Assembly (NCBI GenBank): GCA_905371865.1
Contig: CAJPNA010000004.1
Coordinates: forward strand, 1-21,863
Reading direction: 5' to 3'
DNA from: an uncultured Carnobacterium sp.
Lineage (GTDB): Bacteria; Bacillota; Bacilli; Lactobacillales; Aerococcaceae
DNA length: 21,863 bases
The notes under the pieces are model-generated. The model saw only the letters and a list, made by a program, of their open reading frames with translations, was not told the origin of the DNA and made no database searches. The translations under genes and the position numbers were made by a program. Of the stretch, positions 16,188 to 21,863 are shown piece after piece. Position 1 is the first letter of the stretch. The number at the start of each line of letters is the position of its first letter.

Positions 16188-16216
16188 TTGACAATTCCAA
16201 AAAATAGGTCTAAAAT
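16188..16216 (+). promoter_or_regulatory. Promoter of the T-box-controlled transporter operon
   Basis: Perfect -35 TTGACA (16188-16193), 17-nt spacer, TAAAAT (16211-16216). Transcription should begin near 16223, giving a leader of about 270 nt. Confidence 0.88.
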
Positions 16217-16240
16217 ACAAAACAACTTAAAAACTTAAAT

Positions 16241-16475
16241 TCATTGACAAAGAGAGTACAGAATTTTGGAGTCGAAAGCGAGATGAGGTAGAGTGGAAGC
16301 TCATCGGATTAGAAATTCTGGAAGCGCACTTTGTAGAAAAGATGGAGAAATTAGTATCCATCTTCGCAGGACATGCGTTATCAAGCAAAAGGATCGGGAA
16401 GTAATTCCCCGTCAAATTTAGAGTGGTACCACGACAGACATCGTCTCTTATGCGTTTAGCATAAGGGGCGTTTTT
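16241..16475 (+). ncRNA. T-box riboswitch, probably tRNA-Arg responsive
   Basis: The T-box sequence AGAGTGGTACCACG is at 16420-16433, ahead of a terminator. Stem I can be drawn: CAAAG/CTTTG (16248-16252 with 16329-16333), a loop-E pair AGTA (16255-16258) opposite GAA (16321-16323), and CAGAATT/AATTCTG (16259-16265 with 16314-16320). After GAA comes one base, then CGC (16325-16327) and a purine, the normal specifier frame, giving an Arg codon. The T-box TGGN has N = T, pairing with discriminator A or G. That excludes tRNA-His (C73), the only other attractive reading (CAC at 16327). A stem AAGATGG/CCATCTT follows (16339-16364). Uncharged tRNA should stabilise the antiterminator and allow transporter transcription. 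The T-box is certain; Arg is well supported but read by eye. Confidence 0.93.
16442..16475 (+). terminator. Conditional terminator of the T-box leader
   Basis: 12-bp stem with two wobbles (16442-16453 with 16459-16470), loop GTTTA, five T's. It is the alternative to the antiterminator containing the T-box sequence. Confidence 0.9.
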
Positions 16476-16495
16476 ATTTTATAAGGAGGTTTCAA

Positions 16496-17302
16496 ATGAA
16501 GAAGATTATCGCAATGATTATGTTATTAATAGGCTTACTGGCAGCATGTACCCAACAACCAACAACAGAAAATAGTACAGGGTCGGTAGTGTTAGATAGA
16601 ATTTATACAAAGAAGAAAATTGTGATTGGGACGACCGCGGATTATCCCCCTTTTGAATGGCATTATGTGAAAGATGGTAAAGATTCCGTAGTGGGAATTG
16701 ATATCGATATTGCTAACGCTCTCGGGGAAGCTTTAGGAGTAGAAGTAGAAATTAGAGAAATGGAATTTAATTTCTTAATTGCAGCGATGAAAGCTGGGAA
16801 AGTAGATTTAGTTCTCGCTGGAATTACTCCTACTGAGGAGCGAAGTAAGGAAGTAGCGTTCTCTAATATTTACTATGATTCACATATGGTAGCGGTCGTG
16901 AAGAAGACGGATGCCGGTAAGTTCACGTCGCTAGATAGCTTCAATGGGGCAAATGTCGGAGCGCAAAAAGGAACCTCTCAAGAAGGAATTGTAAAAGACA
17001 CATTGACAGGTGCAACACTCACGTCACAACCCAAAAATCCAACCTTAATTTTAGCGTTGCAACAAGGGAAACTCGATGCGGTGATTATGGATAATATTGC
17101 AGCAGATGAGTTTGTGAAAGCGAATAATGATTTGACAGTGGCTTCTGTTGAGATTCCAAGTGAAGATGCGGGAACTGCGGCAGTCGCACAAAAAGGGAAT
17201 GAAGTCTTCCTTAAAAAAGTTCAAGAGGTACTCGATGCATTGGAAGCCTCAGGGAAACTGAAAGAATCGATTATTCGCAATACGAATTTAATGTCTGAAT
17301 AG
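16496..17302 (+). CDS. artP: Amino-acid ABC transporter substrate-binding lipoprotein, likely arginine
   Basis: A 268-residue family 3 solute-binding protein. The signal peptide ends LLAAC with lipid Cys18. The ligand-binding signatures of polar/basic amino-acid receptors are visible: IVIGTTADYPPFEW, VGIDIDIANALGEALG, MEFNFLIAAMKAGKVDLVLAGITPT (overall like B. subtilis ArtP/YqiX), and DAVIMDNIAADEF. ATG 16496 follows a perfect TAAGGAGGT. It is the first gene after the T-box and is followed 15 nt later by the permease. Arginine is indicated by the T-box reading and the ArtP-like sequence. Histidine or lysine cannot be excluded on protein sequence alone, so the symbol is provisional. Confidence 0.9.
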   Translation: MKKIIAMIMLLIGLLAACTQQPTTENSTGSVVLDRIYTKKKIVIGTTADYPPFEWHYVKDGKDSVVGIDIDIANALGEALGVEVEIREMEFNFLIAAMKAGKVDLVLAGITPTEERSKEVAFSNIYYDSHMVAVVKKTDAGKFTSLDSFNGANVGAQKGTSQEGIVKDTLTGATLTSQPKNPTLILALQQGKLDAVIMDNIAADEFVKANNDLTVASVEIPSEDAGTAAVAQKGNEVFLKKVQEVLDALEASGKLKESIIRNTNLMSE

Positions 17303-17317
17303 AAAGAAGGAATAAAC

Positions 17318-17959
17318 ATGGAATTAATCATCAAATATTGGCCCCTGTTTATAGAAGGGGCTATAACAACGATTTTGCTATCGTTTTTCTCAGTCGTAGT
17401 CGGGGTTGGCTGTGGGACTCTAATGGCTCTTGCTCGTTTGAGTTCTCATAAGATTTTATCGAATGCAGCGAAAGTGTACATTGATATTATTCGTGGAACT
17501 CCTCTATTGATTCAATTGTACTTAGTCTATTTTGGACTAGCGACCGTGCTTGATTTAAATGATTTCTTATCAGGAGTCATCGCGGTATCTGTAAATACGA
17601 CAGCTTATATCGCGGAGATTATTCGTAGTGGGATTCAATCAGTGGATAAAGGGCAAATGGAAGCCGCTCGTTCAATGGGGATGCCGAAAGGAATGGCGAT
17701 GCGCCAAATTATCTTGCCACAAGCGATGAAAAATATTTTGCCAGCCATCGGGAATGAATTTGCAACCTTAATTAAAGAAACCTCCATCGTATCTCTAATC
17801 GGTATTCACGATTTGATGTACAGTTCGGATACGGTTCGTGGGGCAACCTTTACGGTGTTCATCCCATTATTAATGACGGCGTTCTTATACTTCGTCATGA
17901 CAACGACGATAGCATTCTTTATGGACAAATTAGAAAGGAAGTTACAAGCCAGTGATTAG
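17318..17959 (+). CDS. artQ: Amino-acid ABC transporter permease
   Basis: 213 residues, the normal size of HisM/ArtQ-type permeases, with about five membrane helices. The N-terminal segment GAITTILLSFFSVVVG is typical. The ATPase-contact (EAA) loop is present as EAARSMGMPKGMAMRQIILPQA. A single permease gene implies a homodimeric channel. ATG follows AGAAGGA. The ATPase start overlaps its stop by 8 nt. It works with the lipoprotein upstream under the same T-box control. Confidence 0.93.
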   Translation: MELIIKYWPLFIEGAITTILLSFFSVVVGVGCGTLMALARLSSHKILSNAAKVYIDIIRGTPLLIQLYLVYFGLATVLDLNDFLSGVIAVSVNTTAYIAEIIRSGIQSVDKGQMEAARSMGMPKGMAMRQIILPQAMKNILPAIGNEFATLIKETSIVSLIGIHDLMYSSDTVRGATFTVFIPLLMTAFLYFVMTTTIAFFMDKLERKLQASD

Positions 17960-18677
17960 AACAGAATCGATTAAAAAACAATATGGTGACAAGCAAGTCT
18001 TAAATGGGATTACAACTCATGTTGAACAAGGAGAAGTGCTCGTGATTATCGGTCCTTCTGGATCAGGAAAATCAACTTTCTTACGTTGCCTAAACTTATT
18101 AGAAGAGCCCACTAGCGGGAAGGTGTTCTTCAAAGATCAATGCATTAATGAAAAAGGGGTGGACCTCGATAGCGTGCGTCAACACCTAGGAATGGTCTTC
18201 CAGCATTTCAATTTATTCCCGCATTTAACCGTATTAGAAAATATCACGATTGGACCCATCCAATTGAAGAAAGTCGACAAGGTGCTCGCAGAACAAAAAG
18301 CGCACGAGCTTCTGGAGAAAATGGGCCTAGCCGATAAAGCGGATGTGTATCCAAACTCCTTATCTGGGGGACAAAAACAAAGAATCGCGATTGCGCGCTC
18401 CCTTGCGATGGAACCAGATGTGCTCTTGTTCGATGAACCAACGTCAGCTTTGGATCCTGAAATGGTCGGTGAAGTACTCAACGTGATGAAGGAACTCGCG
18501 GCAGGAGGTATGACCATGGTTGTCGTGACACACGAAATGGGATTTGCCCGTGAAGTTGGAACGCGTCTAATCTTCATGGACGGTGGTGTGATTGTAGAAG
18601 AAGGCCATCCAAAAGAGGTCCTAGAACATCCACAAATGGAACGGACACAATCGTTCTTATCGAAAGTATTAATCTAA
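17952..18677 (+). CDS. artM: Amino-acid ABC transporter ATP-binding protein
   Basis: A 241-residue polar amino-acid-type ABC ATPase: Walker A GPSGSGKST, Q-loop region GMVFQHFNLFPHLTVLENI, signature LSGGQKQRIAIARSLAMEP, Walker B VLLFDEPTSALDPE, switch His in VVTHEMGFAREV. The start is GTG 17952, overlapping the permease stop (17959), with AAAGGAAG about 12 nt upstream; no better start exists. Last gene of the operon, followed by a terminator. Confidence 0.94.
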   Translation: MIRTESIKKQYGDKQVLNGITTHVEQGEVLVIIGPSGSGKSTFLRCLNLLEEPTSGKVFFKDQCINEKGVDLDSVRQHLGMVFQHFNLFPHLTVLENITIGPIQLKKVDKVLAEQKAHELLEKMGLADKADVYPNSLSGGQKQRIAIARSLAMEPDVLLFDEPTSALDPEMVGEVLNVMKELAAGGMTMVVVTHEMGFAREVGTRLIFMDGGVIVEEGHPKEVLEHPQMERTQSFLSKVLI

Positions 18678-18685
18678 TAGAAGAG

Positions 18686-18722
18686 AAGTCTTATCTGCGA
18701 TGATGCGGATAAGGCTTTTTTA
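18686..18722 (+). terminator. Terminator of the amino-acid transporter operon
   Basis: 13-bp stem with two wobbles (18686-18698 with 18705-18717), 6-nt loop GATGAT, T-run. Confidence 0.92.
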
Positions 18723-18779
18723 CTGAAAAAGACTCCATCCCAACCGAAGATGTTTCCATTATGTTTTCAGAAAAAATTC

Positions 18780-18808
18780 TTGCAAAGAGAATTAGAAGGT
18801 GCTACAAT
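18780..18808 (+). promoter_or_regulatory. Promoter of adcA
   Basis: -35 TTGCAA (18780-18785), 17-nt spacer ending in an extended TGC, -10 TACAAT (18803-18808). Confidence 0.85.
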
Positions 18809-18810
18809 AC

Positions 18811-18831
18811 AAAACGTAAGAATTACGATTT
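18811..18831. promoter_or_regulatory. Zur box over the adcA transcription start
   Basis: The core ACGTAAGAATTACGA (18814-18828) matches the Gram-positive Zur consensus TCGTAATnATTACGA at 12 of 14 defined positions, and the outer AAA/TTT also agrees. It starts 2 nt after the -10, where a bound repressor would block transcription. It predicts a Fur-family Zur, not the streptococcal MarR-type AdcR; no AdcR-like TTAACnnGTTAA site is present. Confidence 0.82.
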
Positions 18832-18854
18832 AAGAAAAGGAGACAGAAACTATC

Positions 18855-20387
18855 ATGAAAAAAACGACCTTTATTGGATTTTTGATGTTGTTTTTACTTG
18901 TTGTAGCAGGATGCGCTACGAACAATTCAAACACTTCAAGTACTCAGACCAAACAAGGAAAACTAAAAATTTCAACAACGTTTTATCCAATCTATGACTT
19001 TACAAAAAATATCGTTGGGGATGAAGCAGACGTATCTCTAGTAATTGGAGCAGGAGTGGAGCCTCATGATTACGAGCCTTCTGCAAAAGAAATTGCGAAA
19101 ATGAGTGAAGCGGATGCGCTAGTTTATGATAGTGAATATATGGAAACATGGATTCCTACCGTATTAAAGACACTCTCTGATAGTAAAGTAAAACCAATTA
19201 GTGCAACAAAAGATATGGTATTACTACCAGGTGGAGAGGAAGAAGAACATGATCATGACCATTCGGAAGAAGGCCATAGTCATGAATATGATCCGCATGT
19301 GTGGTTATCTCCAGAACGCGCGATTAAAATGGTTCAATCTATTACAAAACAATTAGTCGAAGCTTTCCCAGATCGTAAAGAAGTATTTGAAAAGAATGCC
19401 AATGCGTATATTGAAAAATTAACAACATTGCATAATGACTACACAAATGCATTTAAAGATGCGAAACAAAAGAATTTTGTGACACAACATACGGCGTTCC
19501 GTTATTTAGCGTTAGATTACAATCTAAACCAAGTCGGAATTACAGGAATTTCACCTGAGGCTGAACCAAGTGCTTCACGCCTTGCAGAATTAACAAAATA
19601 TGTAAAAGAAAATGACATTAAAGTAATTTACTTCGAAGAGAATGCATCTGAGAAAATTGCGAAAACTTTAGCCGATGAAACAGGTGTCGAGCTTGCGGTC
19701 TTAAATCCAATTGAGTCTCTTACAAAAGAGCAAATGGATAAAGGCGAAGACTATATTTCAGTAATGCGCGAAAATCTTGCAGCATTGAAGAAAACAACAG
19801 ATCAACCAGGAAAAGACATCCAACCTGAAAAAACGACAGATAACAAGACGGTTCATAACGGATACTTTGAAGATAGTGCCGTGAAAGATCGTACATTATC
19901 GGATTATGCGGGAGAATGGCAATCTGTTTATCCTTATTTAGTCGATGGAACTTTAGATCAAGTCTTTGATTATAAAGCAAAATTGAAAAAGACAATGACG
20001 AAAGAAGAATTCAAAGACTACTATACTAAGGGATATAAATCAGATATCACGAATATCAATATCACTGATAAAACAATGGAATTCAAAAAAGAAGATGGAA
20101 CAACGGTCAAAGCTGAATATAAATATGTAGGCTATAAGATTCTTACTTATAAAAAAGGAAATCGCGGAGTTCGTTTCTTATTTGAAGCAGTAACACCAGT
20201 AGAAGGCGCACCAAAATACGTTCAGTTTAGTGACCATAACATCGCTCCAGTAAAAGCTGAGCACTTCCACATCTTCATGGGAAATGAAAGCCAAGAAAAA
20301 CTATTAGAAGAAATGGATAACTGGCCAACATACTACCCAACAAAACTAAGCGGATTAGAAATCGCACAAGAAATGGTTGCGCATTAA
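18855..20387 (+). CDS. adcA: Zinc-binding lipoprotein AdcA with C-terminal ZinT domain
   Basis: A 510-residue receptor for high-affinity zinc uptake. The signal peptide ends VVAGC (Cys20). The N-terminal ZnuA-like domain (about 36-310) has His71 (VEPHDYEP), a His/Glu-rich loop at 127-143 (HDHDHSEEGHSH), His148 (DPHVW), His212 (TQHTAF) and Glu261/262. The C-terminal ZinT domain (about 332-510) has His461 (SDHN) and His470/His472 (HFHIF). This fusion is typical of AdcA in streptococci and enterococci. ATG is 11 nt after AAGGAGA. Its ABC partners adcB and adcC are not here, so it must work with proteins encoded elsewhere. Repression by Zur under zinc sufficiency is expected from the box at 18811-18831. 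The stop is 2 nt before the first structured repeat. Confidence 0.96.
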   Translation: MKKTTFIGFLMLFLLVVAGCATNNSNTSSTQTKQGKLKISTTFYPIYDFTKNIVGDEADVSLVIGAGVEPHDYEPSAKEIAKMSEADALVYDSEYMETWIPTVLKTLSDSKVKPISATKDMVLLPGGEEEEHDHDHSEEGHSHEYDPHVWLSPERAIKMVQSITKQLVEAFPDRKEVFEKNANAYIEKLTTLHNDYTNAFKDAKQKNFVTQHTAFRYLALDYNLNQVGITGISPEAEPSASRLAELTKYVKENDIKVIYFEENASEKIAKTLADETGVELAVLNPIESLTKEQMDKGEDYISVMRENLAALKKTTDQPGKDIQPEKTTDNKTVHNGYFEDSAVKDRTLSDYAGEWQSVYPYLVDGTLDQVFDYKAKLKKTMTKEEFKDYYTKGYKSDITNINITDKTMEFKKEDGTTVKAEYKYVGYKILTYKKGNRGVRFLFEAVTPVEGAPKYVQFSDHNIAPVKAEHFHIFMGNESQEKLLEEMDNWPTYYPTKLSGLEIAQEMVAH

Positions 20388-20389
20388 AA

Positions 20390-20511
20390 ACAGGATGTGA
20401 GCAATCGCGTTCAGAAATGGAACGTTGGACCGGAACACCGGAAGGAACGTGAAACGTTCTGCGGATGTTTCGGGAAACGCACGCCATTTCTGCGATTGCG
20501 AGCTCGACTAA
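20390..20511 (+). repeat. Structured tandem element, unit 1 (122 nt)
   Basis: Begins with ACAGGATGTGA (20390-20400) and ends with GAGCTCGACTAA (20500-20511). Between them is one long bulged hairpin. H1 is 20401-20408 with 20492-20499 (8/8 pairs). A 4-nt 5' bulge GTTC follows. H2 is 20413-20420 with 20484-20491 (8/8). A short H3 is CGTT/AACG (20423-20426 with 20476-20479). H4 is 20430-20437 with 20466-20473 (one G-T). H5 is CCGGA/TGCGG (20438-20442 with 20460-20464). An AG bulge (20443-20444) precedes H6, 20445-20450 with 20454-20459, loop GAA. I do not recognise the family. It has no start codon with a sensible ORF and lies in the adcA 3' region. Confidence 0.85.
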
Positions 20512-20636
20512 ACAGGATGTGAGTCTTAGCGGTTAGAAATCGACCAATGGACCAAACCAACGCAAGCATCGTAAAAACGATGTGCGTATGTTTTGGGAAG
20601 TGGACGCGATTTCTGCGAAGACGAACTCAACTAAAA
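20512..20636 (+). repeat. Structured tandem element, unit 2 (125 nt)
   Basis: Same design as unit 1 with different arm sequences. The 5' flank is ACAGGATGTGA (20512-20522). H1 is 20523-20530 with 20615-20622 (7 pairs, one A-G). The bulge is GGTT. H2 is 20535-20542 with 20607-20614 (8/8). H3 is CCA/TGG (20544-20546 with 20601-20603). H4 is 20552-20559 with 20589-20596 (one C-T mismatch). H5 is ACGCA/TGCGT (20560-20564 with 20583-20587). The AG bulge is at 20565-20566. H6 is CATCGT/ACGATG (20567-20572 with 20577-20582) with an AAAA tetraloop. The 3' flank is GAACTCAACTAA (20623-20634) plus AA. Confidence 0.85.
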
Positions 20637-20759
20637 ACAGGATGTGAGGGCGAGTGGTCAGCTTTCGACCCTTTACCGAAATTAACGCAAGCGTCCGATA
20701 AGGACGTGCGGATAATTGTCGGAAAGGAACGCGAAAGCTACGAGCCCAAACTCAGCTAC
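20637..20759 (+). repeat. Structured tandem element, unit 3 (about 123 nt)
   Basis: The 5' flank is ACAGGATGTGA (20637-20647). H1 is 20648-20655 with 20740-20747 (6 pairs around a tandem G-A/A-G mismatch). The bulge is GGTC. H2 is 20660-20667 with 20732-20739 (8/8). H3 is CCTTT/AAAGG (20670-20674 with 20723-20727). H4 is CCGAAATTA (20676-20684) with 20713-20722, one bulged G. H5 is CGCA/TGCG within 20685-20711. The AG bulge is at 20690-20691. H6 is CGTCC/GGACG (20692-20696 with 20702-20706). The 3' flank AAACTCAGCTAC (20748-20759) is the most diverged. About 45 nt of unexplained sequence follow, with a small hairpin GGGTG/CACCC (20771-20788). Confidence 0.83.
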
Positions 20760-20803
20760 ACCGCATACACGGGTGAGTGGTCGCACCCAGCTTAACTTCA
20801 TCA

Positions 20804-20842
20804 AAACCAAAAGGGATTCGCATGTCGAATCCCTTTTGGTTT
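20804..20842. terminator. Perfect 17-bp hairpin closing the repeat region, probable terminator
   Basis: 20804-20820 pairs without mismatch with 20826-20842; loop CATGT. T-rich bases sit within the 3' arm rather than in a separate tail. It is the only terminator-like element between adcA and the AraC gene, so it probably ends the adcA-repeat transcript. Confidence 0.7.
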
Positions 20843-20880
20843 ATACAGACGGTCTACTATTTTCCTGCTCAATGATTTAG

Positions 20881-20886
20881 TATAAT
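20881..20886 (+). promoter_or_regulatory. -10 box of the AraC-GyrI gene
   Basis: TATAAT, 106 nt before the chosen ATG; no convincing -35. The ~100-nt leader to the gene is AT-rich and I see no other element in it. Confidence 0.5.
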
Positions 20887-20991
20887 ATGATTGAAAATAA
20901 TAGAAGTAACAAATCCAGTGATAGTTTGTACAAAAAATATAGGGTATGTTTAAAAAGAAAGGTTTAGAATAATGTTGAAGGAGGAATGAAG

Positions 20992-21834
20992 ATGAATATG
21001 ATGCATTCTTTTAATCGAACCATTGATTATCTTGAGACCGTTCTAGAAGAAGATATTGATGAAAAGAGAATTTTAACCTTATCGGGATACTCTTATCCAA
21101 TGTTTAGCCGGCTATTTTCAATCCTAACGCAGACCACGCTCTCTGATTATCTTAGAAGTAGGAGATTAACAGAAGCTGCGATTGTGTTACGAGATTCTAA
21201 TGAAAAAATTATAGATATTGCATTTAGATTTGGTTATGAAACTTCAGACTCATTTGGAGCGGCATTCAAAAATTTTCATGGATTTTCTCCTTCAGAAGTA
21301 CGACATGGGAAACCGTTCAAAATTGTTTCACGATTGCAATTGGCATTGAGTGTCAAAGGAGGAAGAAGTATGAATATCAAAATAGAAAACAAAAAAGCCT
21401 TTACGGTGGCAGGTCTGAATAAACAAAACATCAATTCGTCGCTTTGCCCAAGTGTATGGGGAGAGTTCTATTCAAGATACTCTCATGAACAATTAGCTAA
21501 GATTGGAACTGGAGAGAGTGTAGGGATGTGTCATGATGTTCAAGATCCAAGCGAGATTAATTATTTAGCGGGATATGTGATTACAGATTCAAAAAAAGCA
21601 GAGGAGCTTGGTCTCGACATTATTGAGGTTCCAGAAGCAGAGTATGCGATTATTGAACTAACAGGTCCGGTTCCAGAGTGTATTCATCAAGGATGGAAAT
21701 ACGCAATGGAGGTCTTTATGCCAGAGCACGGTTATATGCATTCAGGAGCTCCGGACTTTGAATATTATTATGAAGGAGATATGGCGAGTTCTGATTATAA
21801 AATGGAATTGTGGATTCCGATTGTAAGAGCTTAA
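20992..21834 (+). CDS. AraC-family regulator with C-terminal GyrI-like effector-binding domain
   Basis: A 280-residue protein. An N-terminal AraC-type double HTH covers about residues 5-105 (LSGYSYPMFSRLFSILT, then IDIAFRFGYETSDSFGAAFKNFHGFSPSEVR). The rest, from about residue 122 (MNIKIENKKAFTVAGL...) to ELWIPIVRA, is a GyrI/Rob-like domain that binds small, often hydrophobic or drug-like molecules. This architecture (Rob, and many Firmicute paralogues) usually means a ligand-responsive activator. Three close ATGs exist (20986, 20992, 20998). 20986 is too close to AAGGAGG and 20992 has 7-nt spacing, so it is chosen. No target gene is adjacent downstream in the window (only 29 nt remain), so the regulon is unknown. 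Confidence 0.9.
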   Translation: MNMMHSFNRTIDYLETVLEEDIDEKRILTLSGYSYPMFSRLFSILTQTTLSDYLRSRRLTEAAIVLRDSNEKIIDIAFRFGYETSDSFGAAFKNFHGFSPSEVRHGKPFKIVSRLQLALSVKGGRSMNIKIENKKAFTVAGLNKQNINSSLCPSVWGEFYSRYSHEQLAKIGTGESVGMCHDVQDPSEINYLAGYVITDSKKAEELGLDIIEVPEAEYAIIELTGPVPECIHQGWKYAMEVFMPEHGYMHSGAPDFEYYYEGDMASSDYKMELWIPIVRA

Positions 21835-21863
21835 AATGAATAAAAAGAAAAATCAAAATTAAC

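Noticed and set aside
16327..16329. CAC as histidine specifier of the T-box
   Set aside because: It breaks the usual spacing after the GAA of the loop-E pair, is followed by T instead of a purine, and the T-box TGGT does not fit the C73 of tRNA-His.
16227..16415. 62-residue minus-strand ORF
   Set aside because: It lies entirely inside the T-box leader and has no ribosome site or family.
18780..18854. AdcR-type operator at adcA
   Set aside because: No TTAACnnGTTAA-like palindrome; the only strong dyad is the Zur-type box.
20390..20759. Integron attC array
   Set aside because: Folded, sequence-variable hairpins recall attC sites, but the RYYYAAC/GTTRRRY core sites are absent, no cassettes lie between units and no integrase is seen.
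20390..20759. CRISPR array or type III toxin-antitoxin RNA
   Set aside because: Units are ~122 nt without unique spacers, no cas gene is present, and the downstream gene is an AraC-GyrI regulator, not a ToxN-like nuclease. Type III repeats are also much shorter.
20547..20795. 82-residue open frame across repeat units 2 and 3
   Set aside because: No ribosome site; it runs through covarying hairpins and its codons follow the RNA structure, so it is a chance ORF.

Overview
The window looks like the chromosome of a low-GC Firmicute of the order Lactobacillales. The AT-rich code, strong AGGAGG ribosome sites, extended -10 (TGnTATAAT-like) promoters, streptococcal-type NagB and the ATPase-permease-lipoprotein order of the manganese transporter all point there. 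A Carnobacteriaceae-like genus such as Granulicatella would fit, but the species is inference. All genes except the first LysR regulator are on the + strand.

Layout. (1) 2-1189: 5'-truncated M29 aminopeptidase. (2) 1337-5381: a small catabolic or uptake locus. A divergent LysR regulator faces a PanE-like 2-ketoacid reductase and an EIIC-like membrane protein, followed by a second LysR regulator with its own promoter. (3) 5463-9292: phosphoglucomutase, an unrecognised lipoprotein and a stand-alone rhamnulose-1-phosphate-type aldolase. (4) 9423-11751: pncB-nadE, making NAD from nicotinate. (5) 11907-12937: a 40-residue single-helix membrane protein and nagB. (6) 13146-16168: a psaBCA/scaCBA-type manganese ABC operon behind two DtxR/MntR-like boxes, then a small four-helix membrane protein. 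(7) 16188-18677: a T-box riboswitch and an amino-acid ABC transporter (lipoprotein, permease, ATPase); the specifier and the T-box discriminator position together indicate arginine. (8) 18780-20387: adcA, a zinc lipoprotein fused to a ZinT domain, with a near-consensus Zur box. (9) 20390-20759: three tandem ~122-125-nt elements. (10) 20992-21834: an AraC-GyrI regulator.

The most unusual part is region 9. The three units share an invariant 5' flank (ACAGGATGTGA), a similar 3' flank, a 4-nt bulge at one fixed place and an AG bulge at another. The sequences of their paired arms differ, yet pairing is kept. That is the signature of a structured RNA (or single-stranded DNA hairpin) family. The units begin 2 nt after the adcA stop with no promoter of their own in view, so they are probably transcribed as the 3' part of a zinc-responsive mRNA. 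I do not recognise this family.

The second half of the window is mostly about nutrient acquisition (Mn, Arg, Zn), each transporter with its own sensor: metal-dependent repressor, T-box and Zur. Nearly every transcription unit is closed by a recognisable hairpin terminator.
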